Shown here one piece after another: positions 8,394 to 16,103 of a stretch of 64,000 nucleotides of DNA. Each line of letters opens with the position of its first letter. Positions within the stretch are counted from its first letter, which is position 1. Under the pieces are notes generated by a model. The model ran no database searches. It was not told the DNA's origin and saw only the letters and a program-made list of their open reading frames with translations. This stretch comes from Hyphomicrobium sp. D-2 (lineage in GTDB: Bacteria; Pseudomonadota; Alphaproteobacteria; Rhizobiales; Hyphomicrobiaceae). Both the position numbers and the translations under genes were made by a program. The stretch is from contig NZ_JARXLA010000002.1 in assembly GCF_029872155.1 (NCBI RefSeq), positions 496,001-560,000 of the forward strand. Direction: 5' to 3'.

Positions 8394-9146
8394 ATGAACC
8401 CCAAATCTTGGCCGGTGCCGTTATGGTTCGGTATTATCCTCACCGCACTATGGCTGGTTATTTCAGTGGCCTACCTGTCTCAGAAGAATGTTTGGAGCCT
8501 TCAGCCCAATGAAGCCGGAGATCTTGCCGCGGGCATAAGCGCGCCGCTCGCATTTCTTTGGCTCGTGGTGGCAACGTTCTTACAAAAGGAAGAACTTAGC
8601 CTTCAGCGCAACGAGTTGAGGGAGAGTCGGGAGGCCCAACAAAAGCAGGCTCGAGAAACGGAAAATCTTGTCAGGCAGAACATGGCTGCCGTGGACGTCG
8701 CGAAGTCGACATTGTTTGAAAACCAGCAGCAATGGAAGGAGCAGCAACTTGCGCGACTGATCGATTCAATTGGTGAGTGGATTGTAGCAATTCGGTTGGA
8801 GGCATTACTTCAGAGAGGCGACCAGGAACTATATTTGCTTGGATATGGATCTGCGGAGGCTAACGAGGTGATTCGCAGAGCGGTGGATGCTCTGGCTTAC
8901 GCTATGCCTTTAAAAGCAAATGACTCGCTTGAGAATAGCGCGCTTATCCAACCAGCGTTGAGGAAGATTCTCAGCGCAATCGACGCGGTGCTGGTTGAGT
9001 TCGTCGACGAACCCTCTAACGACGGCAAGTCCAAGTTTCCGGACATCGAGATGCGCGTTGAATTCATTAAGCTGAGGCAGTTGAGGCGACAAATAGAAGA
9101 GCTGCTTATGTGGCTTGGTTTTGCAAGACCGTTGTTCGATCTCTAG
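8394..9146 (+). CDS. Two-TM membrane protein with long coiled coil, phage-exclusion-like architecture
   Basis: This 250-residue protein has two hydrophobic segments (about residues 6-28 and 47-64), then a highly charged amphipathic stretch ('LQKEELSLQRNELRESREAQQKQARE', residues about 63-120) that predicts a coiled coil, then a soluble helical region to the C-terminus. The layout, with two N-terminal helices followed by an 'LQ-EEL-L-R-EL-ESREA' heptad, is like that of putative phage abortive-infection (putAbiC-type) proteins. I make that comparison from memory of the family, without a search. The ATG at 8394 is preferred because the hydrophobic segment begins directly after it. It stands alone between the repeat cluster and the terminase-like gene, as accessory cargo genes often do. 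Confidence 0.7.
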   Translation: MNPKSWPVPLWFGIILTALWLVISVAYLSQKNVWSLQPNEAGDLAAGISAPLAFLWLVVATFLQKEELSLQRNELRESREAQQKQARETENLVRQNMAAVDVAKSTLFENQQQWKEQQLARLIDSIGEWIVAIRLEALLQRGDQELYLLGYGSAEANEVIRRAVDALAYAMPLKANDSLENSALIQPALRKILSAIDAVLVEFVDEPSNDGKSKFPDIEMRVEFIKLRQLRRQIEELLMWLGFARPLFDL

Positions 9147-9573
9147 TAGCCGTGTGTGTGTTTCTAATCGGCGCCAGTCTATCTTAAAGCAGCCCCGGTC
9201 GTTCCGGCGCAATCGCATGGAGAATGCGGCTGACGGGTCTGTATTTTCCATAAGATAGATTATGCGAATGGCCTAATGGCCTGAAAAACCCAGCATTTTC
9301 CGATGTTTTATGCGGCCATCCCTGAAGGGGTGGGCACCCCTCCCCAGCAACTATTGGCGCCGCTAGGCCCCATCTGAGTCGCGGCTCGCGCGGGGGCTGC
9401 ACTGTCCTTTTCTTGGCAGTTTTCAGCACAACTCCACTGGGCAACCCGAAGACTACTGGCCTGTGTTGCTGTGAACCAATCCGGTAAATCATTGAAAATA
9501 CTATAGTAAGAGAATAATTGCATTGACAACATCGTCTAGCGCGTGCCATAAAAGGGTTAATAGTCAAGTATAG
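9147..9573. other. Low-GC non-coding stretch upstream of the rightward phage-like operon
   Basis: I find no gene in this stretch. It contains a short G/C hairpin (AGGGGT/ACCCCT, 9326-9341), and its right third is A/T-rich and carries a good promoter (entered separately). It probably separates the accessory gene from the structural genes. Confidence 0.5.
9523..9552 (+). promoter_or_regulatory. Candidate sigma-70-type promoter for the terminase-like operon
   Basis: A consensus -35 box TTGACA (9523-9528) and a -10-like CATAAA (9547-9552) are separated by 18 bases in A/T-rich DNA just before the first gene of a tightly packed rightward cluster. Confidence 0.45.
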
Positions 9574-10074
9574 TTGCATTCGGTGTTGGTTGATATGTTT
9601 GATGCTGGCGATAATAGACATGAAGGTGAGGCGTTTAATCCTGATGAAGCGGCAAGAACACTTGGCTTGACCGCAAAGCAGCGTAAACTTGCTGACGCGA
9701 TACTGTCTGGCATGAGCCAAACGAAAGCGGCGATAGTCGCCGGTTATTCGGGCGAGCACACAACTGCAACCGCGTCGAAGGCGGCCAACTCAGAACGGGT
9801 CAGATCATATCTTGCCTGGGCCCGCGCAAGCGGCGCGGGCGTTCCGGATGAAGTCTGCTCTGACGACGAACTTCTGAGGCTTCTTTCCAGGAAAGCCCGC
9901 AACGGCGACGCCAACACGGCCATTAAAGCTGCTGAAGCGTTGGTGCGACTGAAACGGCAGGTACAGACGGAGGAAGCCGCGAAGCCCGTCGACCCTGTGA
10001 ACTTGATCGCGCGGATGGCGAACGTCGGCCCCCCGGGTGGATTAGGGCGAAACAGTCGCCCGTGTGTTGGCTGA
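9574..10074 (+). CDS. Small terminase subunit-like DNA-binding protein
   Basis: This protein of about 160-166 residues contains 'LTAKQRKLADAILSGMSQTKAAIVAGYS' near residues 32-60, the HTH segment typical of small terminase (Terminase_2/TerS) and related phage DNA-recognition proteins. In phages, TerS binds the packaging site and recruits the large subunit. The TTG at 9574, GTG at 9583 and ATG at 9595 are all possible starts, and none has a clear ribosome site. The expected partner, a large terminase, does not follow: the next frames are short unknowns. The C-terminal tail 'GPPGGLGRNSRPCVG' looks unlike a normal ending and may mark a deletion junction or frameshift. Confidence 0.75.
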   Translation: MHSVLVDMFDAGDNRHEGEAFNPDEAARTLGLTAKQRKLADAILSGMSQTKAAIVAGYSGEHTTATASKAANSERVRSYLAWARASGAGVPDEVCSDDELLRLLSRKARNGDANTAIKAAEALVRLKRQVQTEEAAKPVDPVNLIARMANVGPPGGLGRNSRPCVG

Positions 10075-10318
10075 GATGTGCTCGATCAACTGGTCGAAGA
10101 TCGAAAGCCGGCTAGCCCTGCACCCGATGCGCACGCCAGACGCGACGCGCATCAGCCGTGGCTATCCGAAGCCGGCAGACCAGCAAACAGCGGCACAGCC
10201 GCCCGACCTGTCGGAACGCCGCGAAGCCCGACCTGAACCTGCAACAGACTATTTCGAGCCCAACATTGTGGACCCCGACGGATCGCGTCGGATGCAAAGC
10301 GTTTTTGGAGAAAACTGA
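10064..10318 (+). CDS. Small hypothetical protein overlapping the terminase-like gene
   Basis: This frame of about 80-84 residues begins at GTG 10064 or ATG 10076 and overlaps or abuts the terminase-like stop (10072-10074), which suggests translational coupling. The product is Arg/Pro-rich and likely disordered in the middle. I do not recognise a family. It ends one base before the next start, so it fits the packed operon. It could also be the tail of a larger ancestral gene that lost its N-terminus when the packaging genes were deleted. Confidence 0.5.
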   Translation: MLAEMCSINWSKIESRLALHPMRTPDATRISRGYPKPADQQTAAQPPDLSERREARPEPATDYFEPNIVDPDGSRRMQSVFGEN

Positions 10319-10319
10319 G

Positions 10320-10577
10320 ATGGGAACTGCACCTCAGGGCATCCGCTTCCCAAAGCCGCTGGCGCCGCATCTGAACTTTGTTCCTGCCGGCCGCGGCCGA
10401 GTGCTGGGCGAGCTGACCGGCCCGGAAATTGTGGAACTGGGCCAGAAGCTGAAAGTCGCAGGCGTAAGTCACGAGCTGGGACGGCTCGGCAACGCTGAAA
10501 AGGTAGCCGCGCATCTTGGCGCAGTAGCTGATGAAGCAGGCCGCCGCGCGGTGGCCGAACTGATCAAGACGGTATGA
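10320..10577 (+). CDS. Small hypothetical phage-like protein, related to the 10588 product
   Basis: This 85-residue protein starts at ATG 10320, one base after the preceding stop, with 'tttttggagaaaactgag' supplying a ribosome site. Its core, 'RVLGELTGPEIVELGQKL' then 'VAGVSHELGRLGN', resembles the product of the next gene: LGE, a Glu-Leu/Ile helix start, LG, then a 'V-GV' turn, an Arg-x-x-N step and a C-terminal Ala-rich helix. The two look like products of an old tandem duplication. No known domain is recognised. It belongs to the same rightward transcription unit. Confidence 0.6.
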   Translation: MGTAPQGIRFPKPLAPHLNFVPAGRGRVLGELTGPEIVELGQKLKVAGVSHELGRLGNAEKVAAHLGAVADEAGRRAVAELIKTV

Positions 10578-10587
10578 GGCGCAAGCG

Positions 10588-10917
10588 ATGGCAGTGAAGT
10601 ACAAAAGCCGGCTGACGGAAACGGCCGTTTTCTCAGGTGGTGATCCCAGGGTTTCAACGGCAGCCGATATTCGCGGTCGCCGTGAAGCTGATCAGATCGG
10701 TGGCGATCTGGCGGGCATCGTGCTGCCGAACGGCAAAACGCTGGGCGAGTGCAGCAACAGCGAATTGATCGCGCTGGGGGCCGATCAGGGCGTTGATGGT
10801 GTTACCTCGGATGCGAGCCGAACGGCCAATCTGCAGGCATGGACCCGGTTTCTGGTCGACCTTGCAGCCCAGGGGCTGTCCAAGCGGACGCCCCGGAAGA
10901 AAGCGCCGAAGGGATGA
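10588..10917 (+). CDS. Small hypothetical phage-like protein with lysine-rich tail
   Basis: This 109-residue protein starts 10 bases after the preceding stop. It has an N-terminal basic stretch ('VKYKSRL'), a middle 'GIVLPNGKTLGECSNSELIALG' segment similar to the core of the 10320 product, and a strongly basic C-terminus ('SKRTPRKKAPKG') suited to nucleic-acid contact. No family is recognised. It is hydrophilic and soluble. It is probably a minor virion or DNA-associated protein, inferred only from its place in the operon. Confidence 0.6.
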   Translation: MAVKYKSRLTETAVFSGGDPRVSTAADIRGRREADQIGGDLAGIVLPNGKTLGECSNSELIALGADQGVDGVTSDASRTANLQAWTRFLVDLAAQGLSKRTPRKKAPKG

Positions 10918-10920
10918 CCG

Positions 10921-11187
10921 ATGGCGCCCACAACGTTGCAAGCAGCGCTATTCGAAGCAGATCTGCTCGACCGCGTTAGCAAGTTTGATCGCTCGTCCGC
11001 AGCCGAGTTCTGCGCCGCCGTGTACCGCGATTTGCATCGACTGAAACGGTCGGTTGCTTTGCTGGAACAGCGGGGCGACACTTCTGTTTACGCGGCGAAA
11101 ATTGATTTTCAATTCTGCAAGATCGAAGCCCAGGGCGCTTGTGATGCGGCGCTTGATTACTGGGCTCCAGACGGGAGGCCGCACTGA
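10921..11187 (+). CDS. Small hypothetical protein in phage-like operon
   Basis: This 88-residue protein starts three bases after the preceding stop, and its own stop overlaps the ATG of the next gene by one base. It is helical and charged ('AALFEADLLDRVSKFDRSSAAEF', 'VYRDLHRLKRSVALLEQRG') with three cysteines. I recognise no family. The tight spacing on both sides makes it a real gene of the operon. Confidence 0.65.
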   Translation: MAPTTLQAALFEADLLDRVSKFDRSSAAEFCAAVYRDLHRLKRSVALLEQRGDTSVYAAKIDFQFCKIEAQGACDAALDYWAPDGRPH

Positions 11188-12035
11188 TGGCCCTTGGAAC
11201 AATTGCCGGCGCGATTGCATCCGCTGGCGTAAGCGCTGCGGCGCAGAAACTACTCGGTGGGAAGAAAGCGGAACCCAACGTAGTTGCGACGAATCCATTC
11301 GCATTGCCGGAAGTGCAGTCGACGTTGAATCGACTGTCGAACCCGACTGTCGCCGGATTCTCAGGTGGTGGGCTCACTGGCTCGTTTGCAAACGGGCAGG
11401 CCAGCGTGACGGCTGACCCGACCCGAAGCGGCATCGTGAACAACATTGCGGGGCAGTTCGGGCTTCAGCTCGAACGCCTCAATGCGCTGGCCACACAGAT
11501 CGCTCCTGGCTATAGCAATATGCGGACGCAGGTTCTGGGCGATCTTGAGAACCAGCAAAAGAGCGCGATAGGCGATCTGCGCCAGAACCTTGCGAACCGG
11601 CGAGTGCTGGGATCGAGCTTTGCTCAAGACGCGCTCACTCGGGCTAACGCGACGTTCGCCAATCAGCGTTCGCAGGCGTCGGCGGATCTGTTCATGAAGG
11701 AACTGGAAACAACGCACGCGCTGATCACCGAACAGACGCAAGCCGGTGTGAACCAGTTCCAGACGCATCTGACCGAAGCCAATCTGGAAGCAGGCATCGC
11801 CGGTCAATTAGCGACTGAAGCGTCCAATGTCATGAACCAGGCCGCGCAGATTCAGGCCCAGCTCGTGGCGTCTCTTGCAGGTCAGTACACAACGGCGAGC
11901 ACGACAGCATCGGTCAAGAACGCGGACCTTGCTGCTCAATCAGCGACAGGCACCGGAACCTTTTGGAGCACACTTGCCCAGCCCGTTGCCGGCGCGGTTG
12001 GCGGTGAGATCACCAATCTGTTCGACAGGAAGTAA
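11187..12035 (+). CDS. Alanine-rich phage structural protein, internal virion/ejection-like
   Basis: This 282-residue protein begins with a Gly/Ala-rich hydrophobic stretch ('ALGTIAGAIASAGVSAAAQKLLGG'), continues with a long Gln/Ala-rich helical region and ends in another small-residue segment ('LAQPVAGAVGGEITNLF'). Short podophages carry internal core or DNA-ejection proteins with such small-residue, membrane-active ends and helical middles, followed by one or two larger helical proteins as here. The assignment rests on composition and gene order, not on a recognised domain. It overlaps the previous stop by one base and precedes the next gene by three bases. Confidence 0.6.
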   Translation: MALGTIAGAIASAGVSAAAQKLLGGKKAEPNVVATNPFALPEVQSTLNRLSNPTVAGFSGGGLTGSFANGQASVTADPTRSGIVNNIAGQFGLQLERLNALATQIAPGYSNMRTQVLGDLENQQKSAIGDLRQNLANRRVLGSSFAQDALTRANATFANQRSQASADLFMKELETTHALITEQTQAGVNQFQTHLTEANLEAGIAGQLATEASNVMNQAAQIQAQLVASLAGQYTTASTTASVKNADLAAQSATGTGTFWSTLAQPVAGAVGGEITNLFDRK

Positions 12036-12038
12036 GAC

Positions 12039-13133
12039 ATGGCTATGAACGGGCATGCTCTCGGTGGAGCCGCACAGGCGATCCAGGCGGATAACGTCCT
12101 GAAGTTAAAGCGAGACGAACAGGCACAACAGACCGCGCATCAGAATGCAACGCTGGCGCTTGAAGAACGCAAGCTGGGCGCATCTCAGCGGGGCGCACTG
12201 TTGAAACAGGCCGCAGGCGTTGTCGATGGTTTGCTCAAAACGATTGGCGACACTGCCACAGCGTTCAGGAACGCAGGCCATGGCACGGACAAGACCACGG
12301 CGGCCGTTGCACCGATGGTTGAACAACTGAAGGGGATCTATGCCAGCGCCGGCATGGACCCGGCGCCCGCGCTGTCACAGATACAGGCGATTGTCGGAAT
12401 GCCAGTGCAGCCCGGGACCGGCGACCAGAAAGACTATCTGTTTTACCAGCAGCAGGAACAGGCAGCCGGCCGTCCGGCGATGTCGTTCAACGAGTTCACT
12501 ACGCAACAGAAGAAAGCAGGCGCGTCGTCAACAAACGTCACTGTTGGCGGCGAAGCTGCATTTGCGAAGACGCTAGGTGAAGGCGCTGCAAAGGATCTGA
12601 TGGCGCGCCGAGAAGGTGCGCAGGATGCAGCGAAGTCGCTTGAAAGCACATATCAAGCGACTTTGCTGCTCGATAGCGGTGTGATTACGGGCACTGGCGC
12701 TGATTGGCTGTTGAAGGCTGGAAAGACGCTGCAGCAAGTCGGGATCAATCTTGCTCCTGATGCCATAGCAAATACCGAAGCGTTCGCAGCGCAGCGTGCC
12801 CAAGAGGTTGGGCGCGTCATCAAATTGTTCGGTGCAGGCACAGGTCTGTCAGATGCTGACCGAGAATATGCGCTGCAGGCTGCGGCCGGCAAGATCACGC
12901 TCAACGAGCAATCAATCCGACGCATTCTCGATATCAACAGTCGCGCGGCTCGCAACGTGCTGACGTCATACAATGCGGACGCGTCGCGAGTTGACACCAA
13001 CATCGTGCCTTTCGACTTGCGCGTCGCAGAGCCTCCTGAGCCGGCCAAGCCGCCTGTTACCAAGGTGATCAACGGAAAGACCTACTGGCAACACGATGGC
13101 AAATGGTTTGATGCGCCTCCGGGGAGCCAGTGA
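12039..13133 (+). CDS. Helical phage structural protein, internal virion-like
   Basis: This 364-residue protein is predicted to be mostly alpha-helical, rich in Ala and Gln ('KLKRDEQAQQTAHQNATLALEERKL' near the N-terminus). A folded middle carries 'GAGTGLSDADREYALQAAAG', a motif frequent in phage virion and structural proteins. It ends with a short 'VINGKTYWQHDGKWFDAPPGS' segment that looks like a small beta-hairpin. No signal or membrane segment is visible. It lies between the 11187 and 13137 genes with gaps of only three bases on each side. Its role is inferred from position. Confidence 0.62.
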   Translation: MAMNGHALGGAAQAIQADNVLKLKRDEQAQQTAHQNATLALEERKLGASQRGALLKQAAGVVDGLLKTIGDTATAFRNAGHGTDKTTAAVAPMVEQLKGIYASAGMDPAPALSQIQAIVGMPVQPGTGDQKDYLFYQQQEQAAGRPAMSFNEFTTQQKKAGASSTNVTVGGEAAFAKTLGEGAAKDLMARREGAQDAAKSLESTYQATLLLDSGVITGTGADWLLKAGKTLQQVGINLAPDAIANTEAFAAQRAQEVGRVIKLFGAGTGLSDADREYALQAAAGKITLNEQSIRRILDINSRAARNVLTSYNADASRVDTNIVPFDLRVAEPPEPAKPPVTKVINGKTYWQHDGKWFDAPPGSQ

Positions 13134-13136
13134 CCG

Positions 13137-14990
13137 ATGGCGGAAATCACTGATCCCGAACTTCTGGAACAGCTCAACAGCCCGGTTGAAGTCACAGATC
13201 CCAAACTGTTGGCACAGTTGAACGGCGAGCTACCGCCACCGCCAACAACAACAGGCGATGAGCCGGAAGCCTTCACTGCAACGTTCCTGCCTTTCAGCTT
13301 CGATCCGGCGAAGGACAGGGGTCACGACGAAGCCGTGAAAGCATCGGGAATGGCTGGTCCAACTGCGGGGCGTTTACCTGCCTACCTTGCTGCGCGCGGG
13401 CTTTCGCTGGCAGTTCCGAAGTTTATTACCGACACACTGGAAGCAAATGACCGCGGCATCGCCGGCGGCTATGCAACCGGTGAAGACGGCAACCGTCAGC
13501 GCGCGCAGGATGCGTTGACGGTTGCCGGTTCGATGATCGGTTTGCCGCCCGGCGCATCGGCAGCCGCAAAAGTAATACCGGCAGCTGTGAAAGAGATTCC
13601 CGCGGTAGCAGGTGGACCGGCGACGCACGGCGCCGTCCCTGTTGCTGCGGGTGTTGGAAGCCGTGAAGCTGCCTTACAGGCAGCCGAGCGAATTGGTGTC
13701 GACGTGCCACGGGCTGCTGCTGGCGGTTACGTTGCGCGTTCGACAGGTGCCGCGCTACGCGATGTGCCGGTTGTCGGAGATCCGCTTGTTAAGGCAAGCG
13801 AACGTGCGCTCGTCCAGATCGAAGGCGTGGCAAACAAGGTCGCTGACGATCTTGGCGGTAGCAGCACGTTGTCGGCAGGCTATGCTGCGAAAGACGCCAT
13901 CACGGGATGGATCGAAGCCGGTAGTAAAGCGGATGCAGCGGAAATTTACGCACCTGTTCGGGCGCTGATTAGCGACACGAAAGGGCCGCTGACGAGTGCA
14001 TCGTTTGTTGCGCAACAGATCCGCTCTCACGCTGAAGAGATAGGGCTCAAGGCACCGTCTGTTGTGCAAGAGATCGAACGCGCTGCCGCTATGGGGGAAC
14101 GCAGCTTCGATCAGATCCAGCGGCTGCGAACTGAGATTGGCGACCGGATGTCCGGCGCCATTGTTCCGGAGCCTGGGCAGAACGAAAAGGCGCTCAAGGC
14201 GCTGTACGGTGCGCTTAGCGAAGATCTTGATGGCCTGGCTGCGAAAGCCGGCGACAAAGCGAAAGCGGCTTGGAGCCAGGCCAATGACGTGTTTCGCCGG
14301 CAGATTGCCGACAAACGCAAGAAGCTCGTCAAAATCGTGGACGTCGACGGCGAGGCAAACGCTGAAACGGTTGCTCAGCGTCTGACGCAGATGGCAGCCG
14401 CAAAGCGTGGCGCTGACATCGAGCGGTTACGTGCTGCACGCGAAACGATGGGCGATGACGCCTGGGGCGAACTGGGCAGTGCGGTTGTAGCCAACATGGG
14501 CCGATCCAAAGACGGTTTCTCGCTGGCACGCTTCCGCACCGACTACGCGAAGCTCAGTGGTGACGGCAAGGCGCTGTTGTTCACCCCGGAACACCGGCAA
14601 GCGCTCGACGATATTGCGACTGTCAGCAAGAGCTTCGAACAGCTCGACCGTCTGGCCAACCATTCCCGCACAGCGGTAAGCGGTTCGATTTTCGGCGCTG
14701 GGTATGCCGCTATCACCAGCCCGATGCAGGTGCTGGCCAGCATGCTTGGCGGGCGTGCACTCGCGACCGTTCTTGCCCGCCCAGCAACGGCAAAGTCGAC
14801 GGCAGCTTACGCCAGAAGTTGGGCCGCTGCTGAAAAGACGCCAACGGAAGAAACCTATCTTGCGCTGGGCGCTGCATCGCGACGTCTGCGAGACGCTTTG
14901 GAGCGTGAACGCATCCCAGTCTATCCGGGTGTGAATGCTCTTCTGACTGATCGGGTCACTGCGACGGACGACGCAGACGAAACACAATGA
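13137..14990 (+). CDS. Large phage structural protein with N-terminal 'TDPxLLxQLN' repeats
   Basis: This 617-residue protein is the largest product of the element. Residues 3-30 hold two copies of a short motif, (I/V)TDP(E/K)LL(E/A)QLN, followed by a Pro/Thr-rich linker. After that come long Ala-rich helical regions and a segment of about 300 residues ('DAITGWIEAGSKADAAEIYAPVR', 'DRMSGAIVPEPGQNEKALKALYGALSEDLDGLA') resembling helical parts of large internal virion proteins. A hydrophobic stretch near residue 525 ('GSIFGAGYAAITSPMQVLASMLGG') could insert in a membrane during DNA ejection. I see no lysozyme or transglycosylase motif. The assignment as an ejection/internal protein is an inference. 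Confidence 0.6.
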   Translation: MAEITDPELLEQLNSPVEVTDPKLLAQLNGELPPPPTTTGDEPEAFTATFLPFSFDPAKDRGHDEAVKASGMAGPTAGRLPAYLAARGLSLAVPKFITDTLEANDRGIAGGYATGEDGNRQRAQDALTVAGSMIGLPPGASAAAKVIPAAVKEIPAVAGGPATHGAVPVAAGVGSREAALQAAERIGVDVPRAAAGGYVARSTGAALRDVPVVGDPLVKASERALVQIEGVANKVADDLGGSSTLSAGYAAKDAITGWIEAGSKADAAEIYAPVRALISDTKGPLTSASFVAQQIRSHAEEIGLKAPSVVQEIERAAAMGERSFDQIQRLRTEIGDRMSGAIVPEPGQNEKALKALYGALSEDLDGLAAKAGDKAKAAWSQANDVFRRQIADKRKKLVKIVDVDGEANAETVAQRLTQMAAAKRGADIERLRAARETMGDDAWGELGSAVVANMGRSKDGFSLARFRTDYAKLSGDGKALLFTPEHRQALDDIATVSKSFEQLDRLANHSRTAVSGSIFGAGYAAITSPMQVLASMLGGRALATVLARPATAKSTAAYARSWAAAEKTPTEETYLALGAASRRLRDALERERIPVYPGVNALLTDRVTATDDADETQ

Positions 14991-14999
14991 GGAAAACGG

Positions 15000-15221
15000 A
15001 TGTCCGACGATAATTCTGAATCCGCAACTGCCAAGAACGCCGTTTCTTCGGCCATCGAACAGATGAGCGACGAACATGCGGCCGAGGTTGCAAAGCTGGT
15101 TGCCGAAGATCAGGCGCGCCGCCATCAGGACGTGCGCGACCGCGAAACGGTCTCACACGGCAGTGACAACGAAGCGCGTGAGACGATCAGACGGCGCTTT
15201 GGTTACACGCCTTCATTCTGA
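15000..15221 (+). CDS. Small acidic protein ending in GYTPSF
   Basis: This 73-residue, highly charged and probably disordered or helical protein starts at ATG 15000, preceded by 'gaggaaaac'. Its C-terminus 'RRRFGYTPSF' matches the end of the next gene product ('RDKHGYTPHF'), suggesting a shared docking peptide. No family is recognised. It is co-directional and closely spaced with its neighbours. Confidence 0.62.
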   Translation: MSDDNSESATAKNAVSSAIEQMSDEHAAEVAKLVAEDQARRHQDVRDRETVSHGSDNEARETIRRRFGYTPSF

Positions 15222-15230
15222 GGATTGCGC

Positions 15231-16007
15231 ATGACAGATCAGAACACTCAGTCGAGCGACGTCGCGGCTGAAGCGCCGGGAGCATCCATTAATCCCGTCG
15301 ACGACTTTGCTGCGCTGCTCAACGAATATGATCGTTCCGTTGAAAGCTCAACGGCGGGTGCTGCTGCATCGGCGCCGATGCCTACTCAGTCAACGGAATC
15401 AGCTGCTGACGCTAGCCAAGTCACCGGCAAGGCAAGTGGTGGTGCCGCCGACCCAGTTCAGCAACAGTTCCGAGACATGATCGAGCGAGGTGAGTTCGAT
15501 GAACGAAACGCCCGTATCAGTCAGCTTGAAGGATTTGCACACGAAGCCGCGGCTTTCATGCAGACGCAGCATCAAGCACAGGTCGAAGCGGCGTTGCGCG
15601 CTCGGGACAAGGCCGACGCGGAGGCCGTTTTCTCGGAAGCTGAGACGATTATGGCGGACTTCCCACACGTCAACATGGACGTTCGAGCGTGGCTGAAGAA
15701 CGAGTTGGATCTGAACGCAGAATTAGCTCGGGCGTGGGAAGGCAGACATGAGAGTAATGAAGCAATGCGGCACGCGCGTTCAGCTGTAGACCGCGCTCTC
15801 AAGAAACTGCATCTGGCCGCGAAGCGGGAAGGGGAGCGTATCGCTGGATTGCAAGACACAGAAGATCGCGCGGTTGTCACGGCGTCGGTTGTCCGTGGCG
15901 GCGAAAGTGGGCCTCCGTTGGATAAGCCCGTAAGAGTCGGAAAGCTATCTGACGATGATTTGAAAAAGCACATGCGCGACAAGCACGGCTACACGCCGCA
16001 CTTCTGA
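15231..16007 (+). CDS. Scaffold-like helical protein ending in GYTPHF
   Basis: This 258-residue, acidic protein has a low-complexity Ala/Ser N-terminal third and a helical middle ('FAHEAAAFMQTQHQAQVEAALRARDKADAEAVFSEAE'). The C-terminus is 'KLSDDDLKKHMRDKHGYTPHF'. The composition and layout resemble phage scaffolding or head-assembly proteins whose C-terminus binds the capsid or portal, but no capsid gene is present. It starts 9 bases after the preceding stop. The C-terminal motif is shared with the product of that gene. Confidence 0.58.
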   Translation: MTDQNTQSSDVAAEAPGASINPVDDFAALLNEYDRSVESSTAGAAASAPMPTQSTESAADASQVTGKASGGAADPVQQQFRDMIERGEFDERNARISQLEGFAHEAAAFMQTQHQAQVEAALRARDKADAEAVFSEAETIMADFPHVNMDVRAWLKNELDLNAELARAWEGRHESNEAMRHARSAVDRALKKLHLAAKREGERIAGLQDTEDRAVVTASVVRGGESGPPLDKPVRVGKLSDDDLKKHMRDKHGYTPHF

Positions 16008-16103
16008 CCGAAGGCCGCGCATCTGCAGACCAAACGGGGCGCAAAGCGGTTGCAGCCGCCCGGCGCCCCTTGATCAGCACCTATGATGGTAGGAGCTAAC
16101 CCG

